A stretch of DNA of 63,078 nt from Nevskiales bacterium (GTDB taxonomy: Bacteria; Pseudomonadota; Gammaproteobacteria; Steroidobacterales; GCA-2729495). The position numbers and the translations under genes are program-made. The stretch is taken from the NCBI GenBank assembly GCA_011526045.1, contig WYBE01000056.1, forward strand, positions 1 to 63,078, read 5' to 3'. This document shows positions 40,523 to 49,125 of the stretch, one piece after another (position 1 is the first letter of the stretch; every line of letters starts with the position of its first letter). The notes beneath the pieces are model-generated. The model was not told the origin of the DNA. It made no database searches and saw only the letters and a list, made by a program, of their open reading frames with translations.

Positions 40523-42710
40523 CCAGCGCATATTCCACCTTCGGCCGTGTCGTGGTCGGCGTCGTGACCACGGTGATCTGTCCCGTTTCGAGCATGTTGT
40601 CGATGACCTCTTGTCGTTCCCGCTGCGTCAGCCACTGCGTGCGCCGGCACAATTCACTGCGACCGACGCGACCGCCAGCCCGTCGCATGATGCGAAGCAC
40701 GCGCTTCTGCCTGGCATCGAACATCCCTTCGGCGACCCACTCGTGCGCGACGAACAGCATGCGTCGTGTCAGATACTCGGACAGCTCGCACGCCCAACGG
40801 GCCGCATCGGCGTCGATGACCGGCGAGTCGCGCGCAGCGGAGCACGTGTAGATCAGCGCCAAGCGACAGGCCTTCTCCTCGGCACGTGCCCACAGCGACC
40901 GGCCGTCGCTATCCGGCTTGGCGAGTTCGGTGTCGACGAATTGCGCGAGGCGGTCGAAGGTAGCACCGGCCTCCGGCGTGTAGTTCACGACCAGCGGCTC
41001 GGGATGCTCGCTGCGCAGGTTGCCGCCCGGTCTGAATGCTCCCCACCAGTGCGCTGCCTCGAGGATCGCGGCGGGAATATCCTGGTGTCGTGATCGCTGG
41101 CGCGGCGGCGTAACGTCGGCCTCGAAGACCAGCAACCGGGCGATGAAGCCATCGCTCAGGCTATCGGCGGTCAGTGACTCGAAGAAGTGCTCCGGGACCG
41201 TCGTGCCGTACATGCTGACGCAGGGCTGATCGACGACGCGGTTGCGCTTCTTGTCGGCATAGGCCTTGCCGCGGAAGACCGTGTCCGCCGACGAATACAA
41301 CTTCATCAATGCGCCGAGCACATTGAAGAGATGCGGCGCCTTTTTCGGATCGCCGATCGTGCGCAGGAAACGCCCGAACTCATCGAGCTGAAACAGAATC
41401 GCCGGCTCCGCCTCGACCGCTGTGACCAGGCCCGCATCGCTGGCGAGGTCCTCATTCCCCTCGTGATGATTCAGGTCTGCCTCGAACAGGATGTTCTTAT
41501 TGACCTTGCGGGCATGATCCTTGCCCGCGCCGGATGGCGCAATGCCGACGCAGTATACATTCGTGCGGTTGCCGCGCTCGTCGCGGACCTTGCGCGCCGC
41601 CAAGACGGCCTGAAGACAGATCGCGGCGGCCAGCGCCAGGACGGGTTGCGGGCGCGTCGCGGTTGCCAGGTTGTACGTGATGACGTCGCCGATGAAGCCC
41701 GTTACGTGCAGCAAGTGCGCGGGGAACGGACCGGGATCGGGCGGTCGTTCAATGCGGCGCGGCGCTTCGGCGTCGGCGTGATCACGAGCGCCGAGCGCGA
41801 ATGCCGACAGATCGACGTCGTTCGGTTCGTCGCGTGCAACATCGCGCAGCCACCCACGCGGGCGGGTATGCGGCCTGCTCGCCGCGTCCTCGACCTTGTG
41901 GCGCAACTCCTTCTCCGACCACGGCGGCTGACAGTGCGAGTTGAACCGCTCGAGCAGCAGGCGCAGGGAGACGTCGGGCGACAGGTTGAATCCGTGGACC
42001 ATTGCCGTCGCCGCGGCATACGTGGCGTTGTGACCGCCCTGGCCGGAGATCGCCGGCGGCATTGCGTCCAGGTAGGCGGCGGCGCGGCGCTCCACGACGT
42101 CGTCAGGGAGTGGAATCGTCGCCACGGGCGGCCGCCCGGGCGGTCCACGTTGGCCCACGTCGCACCGGTCGCCCTGCCTGGTACGGACGACCGCCTTGGC
42201 GAGCGCCGCCACGCACGCGGCCAGGTGGGCGGCGTCAACGCGAGCTGGTTCGGCATCCAGCGTGTCGTACGGCTCACCCGAGGGATGGATGCTCGGTCCG
42301 ACGAGCGTCTGCTGCCCGGTGCTGCGTAGCTCAACGATGACGGCCTTGTCGACCGGATCGCGGTGCCGCGCCGAGGTGATCGCGCCGTCGACGACATACC
42401 ACCAATGCGACTCGGGCGCGCTGGGCCGGCCGGTTTTCGCTGGCGTCGGCGGTAGATGCTCTGCGGCGAGCGCCCGGGCCTCCGGGCAATCGAGGTCGAC
42501 GTCGACAAGACCGCCGCTGGGTTTACCGAGCAACAGACCGATGTTGCCACGCCCGTTGAAGTGCGCGGGCAGATCATCTTCGGCGAGTCGCAACCGCTGC
42601 CAGCCCTTTAGGCGCGGGCCCTTCTGACCCGCCGGAATGGGTACGGGCATGTATCCGCGGCGCAGGTATGTCCGCGCGGCGTCGAGCAGGCACGAGGAAG
42701 CGTCCGACAT
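40518..42710 (-). CDS. Phage prim-pol with C-terminal DUF3987-like ATPase
   Basis: 730 residues. The N-terminal 200 residues are a bifunctional primase-polymerase: GLVDVDLDCPEAR supplies the D-x-D metal site, SHWWYVVDG the S-x-H-like strand, and VIVELRSTGQQTLVGPSIHP follows as in the family. The middle has a PriCT-like helical region; the C-terminal part carries Walker A APSGAGKDHARKV and LFQLDEFGRFL, like DUF3987 helicase-type domains, ending with a winged helix. The helicase gene upstream is coupled (TGATG). It would prime and help open DNA at the phage origin. Confidence 0.9.
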   Translation of the reverse strand: MSDASSCLLDAARTYLRRGYMPVPIPAGQKGPRLKGWQRLRLAEDDLPAHFNGRGNIGLLLGKPSGGLVDVDLDCPEARALAAEHLPPTPAKTGRPSAPESHWWYVVDGAITSARHRDPVDKAVIVELRSTGQQTLVGPSIHPSGEPYDTLDAEPARVDAAHLAACVAALAKAVVRTRQGDRCDVGQRGPPGRPPVATIPLPDDVVERRAAAYLDAMPPAISGQGGHNATYAAATAMVHGFNLSPDVSLRLLLERFNSHCQPPWSEKELRHKVEDAASRPHTRPRGWLRDVARDEPNDVDLSAFALGARDHADAEAPRRIERPPDPGPFPAHLLHVTGFIGDVITYNLATATRPQPVLALAAAICLQAVLAARKVRDERGNRTNVYCVGIAPSGAGKDHARKVNKNILFEADLNHHEGNEDLASDAGLVTAVEAEPAILFQLDEFGRFLRTIGDPKKAPHLFNVLGALMKLYSSADTVFRGKAYADKKRNRVVDQPCVSMYGTTVPEHFFESLTADSLSDGFIARLLVFEADVTPPRQRSRHQDIPAAILEAAHWWGAFRPGGNLRSEHPEPLVVNYTPEAGATFDRLAQFVDTELAKPDSDGRSLWARAEEKACRLALIYTCSAARDSPVIDADAARWACELSEYLTRRMLFVAHEWVAEGMFDARQKRVLRIMRRAGGRVGRSELCRRTQWLTQRERQEVIDNMLETGQITVVTTPTTTRPKVEYALA

Positions 42711-44386
42711 CAGAACGGCACCTCCTCGTTGTCAGCAACACGCATCTCCTCCGGCAGGCCCTCCTCGGAATCGAGCCGCGGCGGTTTGTCGCCCAGGCGG
42801 TACGCCACGACACGGTCGAACTTCTCGCCGGCCTTGTGCTCGACCGTGATCGCCAGTGTCGGGGCCAGCGCGCAGGCATCCGCCAACTCGACAGCGGCGT
42901 CGGCGCTGTCGGGCACCGGCTCACGCGACCGCCGGGACCACCACTGCTCGGCCTTCTGACGCGCATAACCAGTGTGCTCAACGCAGATCCACTCGCTGAC
43001 GTACTCGTTGAAGCCGATTCGATAATCGACGCGCATGCTGCGCGGCGCATCCGGCGGCGCGCCGCGCTTCACATGGAGGCTGTAGAAGACCTCGGAGATC
43101 TCATGCTCGGTCCGCGTGACCTGGTCGGATAGAATCCCCTCGCTGCTGGCGGTTGCCTCGTGCTTGCGCCGGTTGCGATCAGGGAATTCATGCCCGCACT
43201 CCGGGCAGTTGGCGTAGCCGGCGGCGATGATGGCATGGCACTGCGGACATTCCTTCGCCGGTGCGTCGCCGTTGGCGTTGACGTCATTGCCGACGACGCG
43301 GAGCTGGTCGACCGGCCCATGCCGAAGCACGTTGCCGCCGAAGTCGAGGACCAGGCAGTCGGTCTTGCCGGGATGCAGGCGGAATCCTCGCCCGACCATC
43401 TGGTAATACTGGCCCGGCGACAGCGTCGGCCGGACGAGCGCCACGCAGTCGATGTTCGGTGCATCGAAGCCGGTGGTCAGGACGTTGACGTTGCACAGAT
43501 ACTTCAGCGTGCCTTCGCGGAAGCGCTTCAGCAGGCTGTCGCGCTCGAACGGCAGCGTCTCGCCACAGACGAAGCCGCACTCCATCTTGTGTCGCTCGTT
43601 CATGATGCGGCAGATGTGCTGTCCGTGCCGGACACCGGACGCGAAGATCAGGACCGACCTGCGTTCCTGCGTGTGCTCGATGATCTCCCGACAGGCGGAA
43701 TGGACGAGGTTGTCATCATCCATGAGATCTTCGACTTCGCCGGCGATGTACTCGCCGCCGCGGACGTGGAGCTGCTCATAGTCGGGCCGCTGCGAGCCCG
43801 CCTTCGTGCGCAACGGACAGAGGAAGCCCTGTACGATCAGCTCGCGCACGCCGATCTCGAAGCAGACCGCGTTGAGAATGTTTTCCGGCGCGCAGATGGT
43901 GCCGGACTTCATGCGGAACGGCGTCGCCGTCAGGCCGATGATGCGGAGCTGCGGATTGATGACGCGGGCGTCGGTCAAGAACTGCCGGTACATCCCTTCG
44001 CCGTCCGGCGGGATCAGATGGGCCTCGTCAACGATGACCAGATCGACCTGCCCCACGTCGCAGGCCTTTTCGTAAATGGATTGGATGCCCGCAATGGTGA
44101 TCGCGTAGCCCAAGTCGCGGCGTTTCAGGCCCGCCGAGTAGATGCCCACCGGCAGATCCGGGGCGACGGCGTGGAGTTTTTCCGCGGCCTGCTCCAGCAG
44201 TTCCTTGACATGTGCGAGGATCAGGACACGGCCGTTCCAGAGCTGCACCGCGTCGCGGCAGATCGTCGCCATGACCGGCGTCTTGCCGCCGGCGGTGGGG
44301 ATCACGACGCACGGGTTGTCATCGCGCGTGCGCAGGAAATCATAGACGGCCTCGAGGGCCTGCTGTTGATACGGCCGCAATTGCAT
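42710..44386 (-). CDS. Superfamily 2 DEAD/DEAH helicase with C-terminal zinc ribbon
   Basis: 558 residues: motif I PTAGGKTPV, motif II IVDEAHLI, motif III LTATPFR, motif VI QMVGRGFRL, then a zinc ribbon CPQCHAIIAAGYANCPECGH and a C-terminal domain with SMRVDYRIGFNEYVSEWICV (DUF3307/ComF-like resemblance not certain). ATG 44386 shares one base with the RusA stop. Typical for phage replication modules next to prim-pol and RusA. Confidence 0.9.
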   Translation of the reverse strand: MQLRPYQQQALEAVYDFLRTRDDNPCVVIPTAGGKTPVMATICRDAVQLWNGRVLILAHVKELLEQAAEKLHAVAPDLPVGIYSAGLKRRDLGYAITIAGIQSIYEKACDVGQVDLVIVDEAHLIPPDGEGMYRQFLTDARVINPQLRIIGLTATPFRMKSGTICAPENILNAVCFEIGVRELIVQGFLCPLRTKAGSQRPDYEQLHVRGGEYIAGEVEDLMDDDNLVHSACREIIEHTQERRSVLIFASGVRHGQHICRIMNERHKMECGFVCGETLPFERDSLLKRFREGTLKYLCNVNVLTTGFDAPNIDCVALVRPTLSPGQYYQMVGRGFRLHPGKTDCLVLDFGGNVLRHGPVDQLRVVGNDVNANGDAPAKECPQCHAIIAAGYANCPECGHEFPDRNRRKHEATASSEGILSDQVTRTEHEISEVFYSLHVKRGAPPDAPRSMRVDYRIGFNEYVSEWICVEHTGYARQKAEQWWSRRSREPVPDSADAAVELADACALAPTLAITVEHKAGEKFDRVVAYRLGDKPPRLDSEEGLPEEMRVADNEEVPF

Positions 44387-44733
44387 CACGCTGCGCTGGC
44401 CTCCATGATCCGTACGATCAGCCGGCCCTCGGGCACGACGCCCCTGCGCCGGATGTGCAGGTCCTCGATCTGCGAGTCGTCGCCATACAGGCCGGCATGT
44501 TGGAGCGCATCGAGGACGCCCTTGAGCAGGTTGTCGGTATCGCGCCGTCGGCGGTCAGGTGGATGTGCATCGATCTCCACCGCCAGCGGCCCGGTCATGG
44601 GTTGCCTGCCGTACACGCTTCGCACGACGCGCCGCCGATACGCGCGGCCGGCACGCGAGATCAGCGTTCGCGGCCCGACGTGGCGGTAGTAGTGATTGAC
44701 GCTCGGCGGCCAGGGCAGCGTGAGGGTGATCAT
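44386..44733 (-). CDS. RusA-family Holliday junction resolvase
   Basis: 115 residues: ITLTLPWPPSVNHYYRH at the start and RRRDTDNLLKGVLDALQHAG with the catalytic Asp pair DTDN, then DDSQIEDLHIRR. All are standard RusA features; length is normal (about 120). It cleaves branched DNA in phage recombination and before packaging. Stop overlaps the helicase start by one base. Confidence 0.92.
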   Translation of the reverse strand: MITLTLPWPPSVNHYYRHVGPRTLISRAGRAYRRRVVRSVYGRQPMTGPLAVEIDAHPPDRRRRDTDNLLKGVLDALQHAGLYGDDSQIEDLHIRRRGVVPEGRLIVRIMEASAA

Positions 44734-44792
44734 CCGTGATCTCCTTCGGCCTCCATGCCAATGCCCTCACGCTGCCCGGGCGCGAGCGATGT

Positions 44793-45248
44793 CTACTTCT
44801 TCCAGGGCGCTTTGCCGTTGTTGCCGGCCGTGGGCACCTTGGGCGCGGCCGCGTCCTTCCTCGCGTAGCCCTTGATGACGTTCGTGATCTCGCCCGTGTC
44901 CTGGCGCTTCTTGTGCGCCACGGTGATCAGCAGCGGCAGGTTGTGTAGCTCGATGCTGTCCTTCGGCGACATCACGCCGACGGCCCGGCAGATGGCCGAC
45001 AGTTCCGCCCGGGCGATCTTCACCGTGGTCGCATTGGGGTTGTCGAGATTCAGCCGGGCCCAGACCAGGCGGCCCTTGAACTCGCCATCGAGAATCTGGA
45101 ACGTGAGCTGCAGGAAGTTGCCGACGCCCTTCTTCGTCGGCTTCATCTCGCTTTCGGTGATGACTGCCAGGTACTTGCCGGCCGGGATCGGCTCGAAGCC
45201 TACAGCCGGGTCGACGTCGTTCGCGTTGAATCCATTCAGGTCGGACAT
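44793..45248 (-). CDS. DUF669 protein, probable single-strand DNA-binding partner
   Basis: 151 residues: FEPIPAGKYLAVITESEMKP, FLQLTFQILDGEFKGRLVWA and LNLDNPNATTVKIARAELSA are the DUF669 signature. C-terminal tail is Ala/Lys/Asn-rich and may contact partners. DUF669 genes usually sit with a Sak4-type ATPase and a nuclease, as here. ATG 45248 follows AAGGAG. Role: ssDNA binding in phage recombination, inferred from context. Confidence 0.85.
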   Translation of the reverse strand: MSDLNGFNANDVDPAVGFEPIPAGKYLAVITESEMKPTKKGVGNFLQLTFQILDGEFKGRLVWARLNLDNPNATTVKIARAELSAICRAVGVMSPKDSIELHNLPLLITVAHKKRQDTGEITNVIKGYARKDAAAPKVPTAGNNGKAPWKK

Positions 45249-45253
45249 GACGT

Positions 45254-46036
45254 TTATGCTCCTTGTTCAACAGGCTGCTCTTGGGAGGCCAATGGGTTTT
45301 CGCCGCGCAGGAACGCGGCGTAGATGCGGTAATCGAGGGGGATTTCGTCGGGCAAGTTCAGCCGATTCTTCGCCACGTGCGCCGGGCGCTCGGCCGTGCG
45401 GATGATCCGCTCGCCGGTGCCGACGCCGCGGTGCTGGGCCCGGCCGAACTGCTCATCGACTTTGCGCGTGTGGACCCTGTACGTGGCGAACAGCACTTCA
45501 TCGCACCATTCCTGGATGATGGCCGAGGCCGACTTGTGCAGACGTGGGGAATAGCGGTCATACGGCTCGGTTTCGGGATTCTCGAAGCGCTCGATCTTGG
45601 CGTGGGCGATCAGGATGATCATCATCCCGCGCTCGTTGCGCAGCGCCTCCAGGCCGGCGAGGATCTCGCGCCACTGCGTGAGTGCGAATGTGTACCCCTT
45701 GGCGTACCCGATATCCTCGATGGACTCGACGCCGCGCTTCTCGCAGACGTCAGCCCAGATCAGGCGCTCCAGCCAGTCGAGCGAATCGACGACGGCCGTG
45801 CGGTATTCATGCGGCTCGGAATAGAGTTCACCCAGCGCGCCCAGCACATCGGCATACCGTGTCGCCAGCGGGAGGCGTTCACAATCGATCCCGCCAAGTC
45901 CATCCTCGGTCTGCAGGAAGATGGGTTTTTCGGCCATTGCGCCGAATGTCGATTTGCCGATGCCATGCGTGCCGTACACCAGCACGCGCCGCGGCGCTGG
46001 TTGCACGCCGCGCTGAATCCGTTCGAGTAGTTTCAT
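45254..46036 (-). CDS. Sak4-like/AAA_24 phage ATPase
   Basis: 260 residues: Walker A VYGTHGIGKSTFG at about residue 20, Walker B TAVVDSLDWLERL at about 85, and a RecA-like core (GMMIILIAHAKIERFE). The C-terminus is Glu/Gln/Pro-rich (SQEQPVEQGA). ATG 46036 follows GGAG. Sak4-like proteins promote single-strand annealing together with an ssDNA-binding partner, here DUF669 encoded six bases downstream. Confidence 0.85.
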   Translation of the reverse strand: MKLLERIQRGVQPAPRRVLVYGTHGIGKSTFGAMAEKPIFLQTEDGLGGIDCERLPLATRYADVLGALGELYSEPHEYRTAVVDSLDWLERLIWADVCEKRGVESIEDIGYAKGYTFALTQWREILAGLEALRNERGMMIILIAHAKIERFENPETEPYDRYSPRLHKSASAIIQEWCDEVLFATYRVHTRKVDEQFGRAQHRGVGTGERIIRTAERPAHVAKNRLNLPDEIPLDYRIYAAFLRGENPLASQEQPVEQGA

Positions 46037-46144
46037 GTCGATCTCCTTCGCACAAATCTCCATGCATCCGGGTCCGAGGCCGGTTCAGGGAGTCCCATCC
46101 GCGTCGCGCCCCCGCGGATACGCCACCCGGCCCCGGACCGGGAT

Positions 46145-46972
46145 TCACAGACGCTCAACCACGCGCAAGCCCTCATACCGGGTGAACCAGTTGTCCGTGG
46201 CCCGACAGCCGCGGAGCTCGCGCATGGCCTCCTCGTTCTGCGCTCGCGCCTCGTCGAGAACGGCGGCCTCGATTCGCCACACGCCACAGCGGAACGGCTC
46301 ACGCTTTTCGACGGCGATCACATGGACGGGCAGGACGTGGCGGGAGGCGATGGCGACGAGCGCGCGGTAGAAGGCCAGCTGGTGGATGTAGCCCAGCGCC
46401 CGCAGCGCGAACTCGAATGAGTCGATCTCCTCGGTGGTCTTCAGGTCGACGACGCCGACGTTGATGGATGGATTGATCCAATCGATCCGCGCCTGGCAGA
46501 CGTGCTGGAGGTACGTGCAGCGAACCACACCCTCGGCGACGCCATCGGCTAGGAGTTCGTGGACAACGGCATGCGCACGCACGGTCGCCGCCATTTGCTC
46601 GACCAGCGCCGCGTGAGCATCACTCAGGACGGGCTTGCTCTGCTTCTCAGCCCACTCGGCGAACGCCTTCGTCGCTGACCCGAAGGGCTGGCCGGTCTTG
46701 GGGTTGATCGGTCCGCCCACGGCATATTCGCGCTTGTAGCGCTGCCGGCCTTCGAGGATCAGCGTGTGCGCGGCGCGGCCGATCAAGTAGGCCGTCGTGT
46801 CGCGCTCAGGCACAAGGCCGAGCTCCTTCCGGCGATACAGTTGCGGGCACCGCCGAAACTCATTCAGCGCGTGGGCCGTGAGGTGGTCCTTGGCTTTGGC
46901 GTGATAGACGTCGGCCGGCTCGCGGACTAGGAAGCGCAGGTCGATCCGATCAATCGGCGGTTGAGTGATCAT
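46145..46972 (-). CDS. PD-(D/E)XK exonuclease of the phage recombination set (RecE/Exo VIII-like)
   Basis: 275 residues: KAKDHLTAHALNEFRRCPQL and YLIGRAAHTLILEG (N-terminal Glu/His helices of DUF3799-type nucleases), RIDWINPSINVGVVDLKTTE giving the D and D-x-K catalytic residues, then LGYIHQLAFYRALVAI (QxxxY motif). It would chew DNA ends to expose single strands for the Sak4-like/DUF669 pair. ATG 46972 overlaps the preceding stop by 4 nt; the longer open frame to 47284 is out of phase with a ribosome site. Confidence 0.88.
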   Translation of the reverse strand: MITQPPIDRIDLRFLVREPADVYHAKAKDHLTAHALNEFRRCPQLYRRKELGLVPERDTTAYLIGRAAHTLILEGRQRYKREYAVGGPINPKTGQPFGSATKAFAEWAEKQSKPVLSDAHAALVEQMAATVRAHAVVHELLADGVAEGVVRCTYLQHVCQARIDWINPSINVGVVDLKTTEEIDSFEFALRALGYIHQLAFYRALVAIASRHVLPVHVIAVEKREPFRCGVWRIEAAVLDEARAQNEEAMRELRGCRATDNWFTRYEGLRVVERL

Positions 46973-47271
46973 GCGGCGCACTCCTTCGCCGCAGCGATGC
47001 ACTCCCCGACGCGCCGAACTCGAAATGCGTCCTCGCCGAATTCGCGGCCCAGCAGTCGGGTGAAGACCTTGACGATGGCCGCGCCGACCTCGGTGGACCC
47101 ATCCACGGTGATCGTTCGGTGCGGCTCGTCGAGGTGGTAGGACGCTTCGAGCCGAACACGGGCCTCGCCATACAGGCCCTCGACGGCGAACATCGAGAGG
47201 TGCAGCGACATCTCCGCCTCCGTCAGCGGCACCGTCGGCTCGAACTCGAATCGAAAGACATTCGCCGTCAC
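46969..47271 (-). CDS. Small phage protein upstream of the nuclease
   Basis: 100 residues, GTG start at 47271 preceded by GGGAG. MTANVFRFEFEPTVPLTEAE, LHLSMFAVEGLYGEARVRLE and HRTITVDGSTEVGAAIVKVF suggest an alternating alpha/beta fold. No family recognised. Stop overlaps the nuclease start (ATGA-type), so it is translated together with it. Confidence 0.7.
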   Translation of the reverse strand: MTANVFRFEFEPTVPLTEAEMSLHLSMFAVEGLYGEARVRLEASYHLDEPHRTITVDGSTEVGAAIVKVFTRLLGREFGEDAFRVRRVGECIAAAKECAA

Positions 47272-47347
47272 GGCGTTCTCCCATGCAGGCCCCGTCGGGC
47301 CATCCCGTCGTTACCTATGCCGTTTGCGCGTGGGGTGTCCGCCCGTG

Positions 47348-47932
47348 TCACGAATCGCCCAGGCCAGCCGCTCGGAAATGGCTGCGGATGCGCTCGATGG
47401 CGCTGCTGACTTGGCGGCGCGACATGCCCAGATCGCGGGCCACACCGGCGGCGCTGCCGTCGATCAGGCCCTGGCAGATTTCCTGGAGGTCCGGGGGCAG
47501 CGACCGAAACGTCTCCACGACGGCGGAGATCGTCTCGGCGCGGCGAGCATCATCGTCACCCGCGCCGGTGCGACGCCCCAGGTCCGCCGGCCCGACCGCC
47601 TCGCGCAGCGGCGTGATACCGTGATCCTGCTTGACGTAGGTCCGCTCGAGCGATTTCGCGGTATAGCCGGCGGCGCGCTTTTGACGCCCGCGATCCCGCA
47701 ACAGCATGGCGATGGCGGTGCGGATCACGCGATCGGCGAACGTGTTCGCCGATGCGCGGCCAGGATCGAATTGATCCGCACTGGCGAGTAGCCGCGCCGT
47801 CAGTTCCTGCGCGAGGTCCTCCTCTTCTGATTTGTTGAATCCTGATTTCCGGGCGAGTTGCTTGGCCTTGAACTTGATCAACGATTGTGCGTATGCGGTG
47901 AAGACCGCATCGCGAGCGGGACCGGTGCCCAT
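47348..47932 (-). CDS. Phage-encoded sigma-70 family (ECF-like) sigma factor
   Basis: 194 residues. Region 2: KSEEEDLAQELTARLLASAD and TFADRVIRTAIAMLLRDRGR (-10 recognition); region 4: LPPDLQEICQGLIDGSAAGV followed by ARDLGMSRRQVSSAIERIRS, a helix-turn-helix for -35 recognition. Missing region 1 and 3, as in group 4 factors. ATG 47932 follows GGAGG. Likely used to switch phage transcription to late genes; its target promoter is not evident. The 209 bp to its right (47933-48141) holds no gene I can support. Confidence 0.85.
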   Translation of the reverse strand: MGTGPARDAVFTAYAQSLIKFKAKQLARKSGFNKSEEEDLAQELTARLLASADQFDPGRASANTFADRVIRTAIAMLLRDRGRQKRAAGYTAKSLERTYVKQDHGITPLREAVGPADLGRRTGAGDDDARRAETISAVVETFRSLPPDLQEICQGLIDGSAAGVARDLGMSRRQVSSAIERIRSHFRAAGLGDS

Positions 47933-48141
47933 CGATGCCTCCGGCGGCCGGAGGTATCTGCCCGCGAGGTCAGCTCAGTTGCGCGCAGGGAATCTCTGTG
48001 CAGCGGCGCGTACCGCATTTCTTGACACAGGCGCGACTCGTGACCGGCGGGTTATGGCCTCACAGCCGTTACCCGCCCGCCCCGGTGTCGCGGTTTGGAC
48101 AAGCGGAGACGATGCGACGGCCGCCAGAACGGCGGCGCAAG

Positions 48142-49125
48142 TCATTCGATTTCAGGAGGTTCCGATGGTGCTGCGAATTTCTTTTTCCTGTCGCGGCGCT
48201 GCGACGCGACAGTGCGACGGACCGAGGCGCTGTCGTGATCGGATTTCACGGCGGCGGGGCCGCCACGTTTCTGAACAGCGCGCGCGACTGCATCCTTTGA
48301 GATCTTCACGCCATGCTGCTTGCTCAACTCGGCCGCGGCCTTCCTGGAGGAGCCGTATTCCCGATAGGCGTTGACCAAGTCGTCGTCCTTCAGATGGGAC
48401 TTCAGCACGGCTGCCGCCTCCTGGCGGAACAACTTCTTCTGCTGCCGCGTCGTCAATGCGACGGGCTGAGTGGCGCGATTCTGCGCATCAACGGCTTCGA
48501 CGATGGCGGCGACGTGGGTCAGATCAAGTTCGATGGCGGACGACATTAGCGTTGTGATCCCCGCCAGCGCAATGGTCGGGTGCGGGAGGCCGGGCCAGAA
48601 TTCGTGCGACGGCACATGTTCAGCCATGAGCAGAATCGCGCGGCCTGGTGCGCCGAGGCGATCAGCGAGTTGCGCGCCATCCGGCCACTGCAGGCCGCGC
48701 GCGAACACAATGTCGCGCGAAGCGCCATGCCAATTCTGTCGTCCCAGCCGCCACAGACGCCCTGCCACGATCGGCGTACACCGGCCCTGTAGCGACATGC
48801 TGCCGGCGACCGCTCGCGCCAGCGCGTCGCAATCAATCGTCCATTGGACCACGCTGTCCTCGGGCACCTCGACGCGCAGCGCCTCCGGACAGCGGATGAA
48901 GAAGCGCATGCGGCTGTCGCGCCCCTTGCGCGGAATCACCTCTTCGACATGGCGCTCGTTGCAGGCAGGGCAGACCACGTGATCGGCCGACTCGGCCTGC
49001 ACGAGCAGCCCGGCTGCCTTAAGCCGGTCCACGAAGCCCGGCGGCCACATGCGCATCTCCTCCACCGTGAACCGCGGCCGCAGTGTATCCACGCTCGGCC
49101 AAATCGCATCGAGCGCGTCGGTCAT
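48142..49125 (-). CDS. Unknown phage protein with zinc knuckle and C-terminal HTH-like helix pair
   Basis: 327 residues. ADHVVCPACNERHVEEVIPR contains CPAC-x3-H, half of a zinc site. The middle part (QGRCTPIVAGRLWRLGRQNW, RAILLMAEHVPSHEFWPGLP) has no recognised motif. Near the C-terminus SRKAAAELSKQHGVKISKDA followed by VARAVQKRGG looks like a helix-turn-helix, and a basic tail follows (SQRRDRKKKF). ATG 49125 overlaps the previous stop (ATGA). It may be a DNA-binding replication or control protein. Confidence 0.7.
   Translation of the reverse strand: MTDALDAIWPSVDTLRPRFTVEEMRMWPPGFVDRLKAAGLLVQAESADHVVCPACNERHVEEVIPRKGRDSRMRFFIRCPEALRVEVPEDSVVQWTIDCDALARAVAGSMSLQGRCTPIVAGRLWRLGRQNWHGASRDIVFARGLQWPDGAQLADRLGAPGRAILLMAEHVPSHEFWPGLPHPTIALAGITTLMSSAIELDLTHVAAIVEAVDAQNRATQPVALTTRQQKKLFRQEAAAVLKSHLKDDDLVNAYREYGSSRKAAAELSKQHGVKISKDAVARAVQKRGGPAAVKSDHDSASVRRTVASQRRDRKKKFAAPSEPPEIE

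Noticed and set aside
43160..44689. 509-codon plus-strand open frame over the helicase gene
   Set aside because: Shadow; the opposite frame shows all helicase motifs.
47933..48141. Possible short Cys-rich product (reads C-V-K-K-C-G-T-R-R-C-T-E-I-P-C on the minus strand)
   Set aside because: The Cys-rich stretch has no start codon in frame and an upstream stop; a second frame overlapping the previous stop (ATGA at 48145) encodes an unremarkable 56 residues. It could be a decayed or frameshifted small gene, but I cannot support it.
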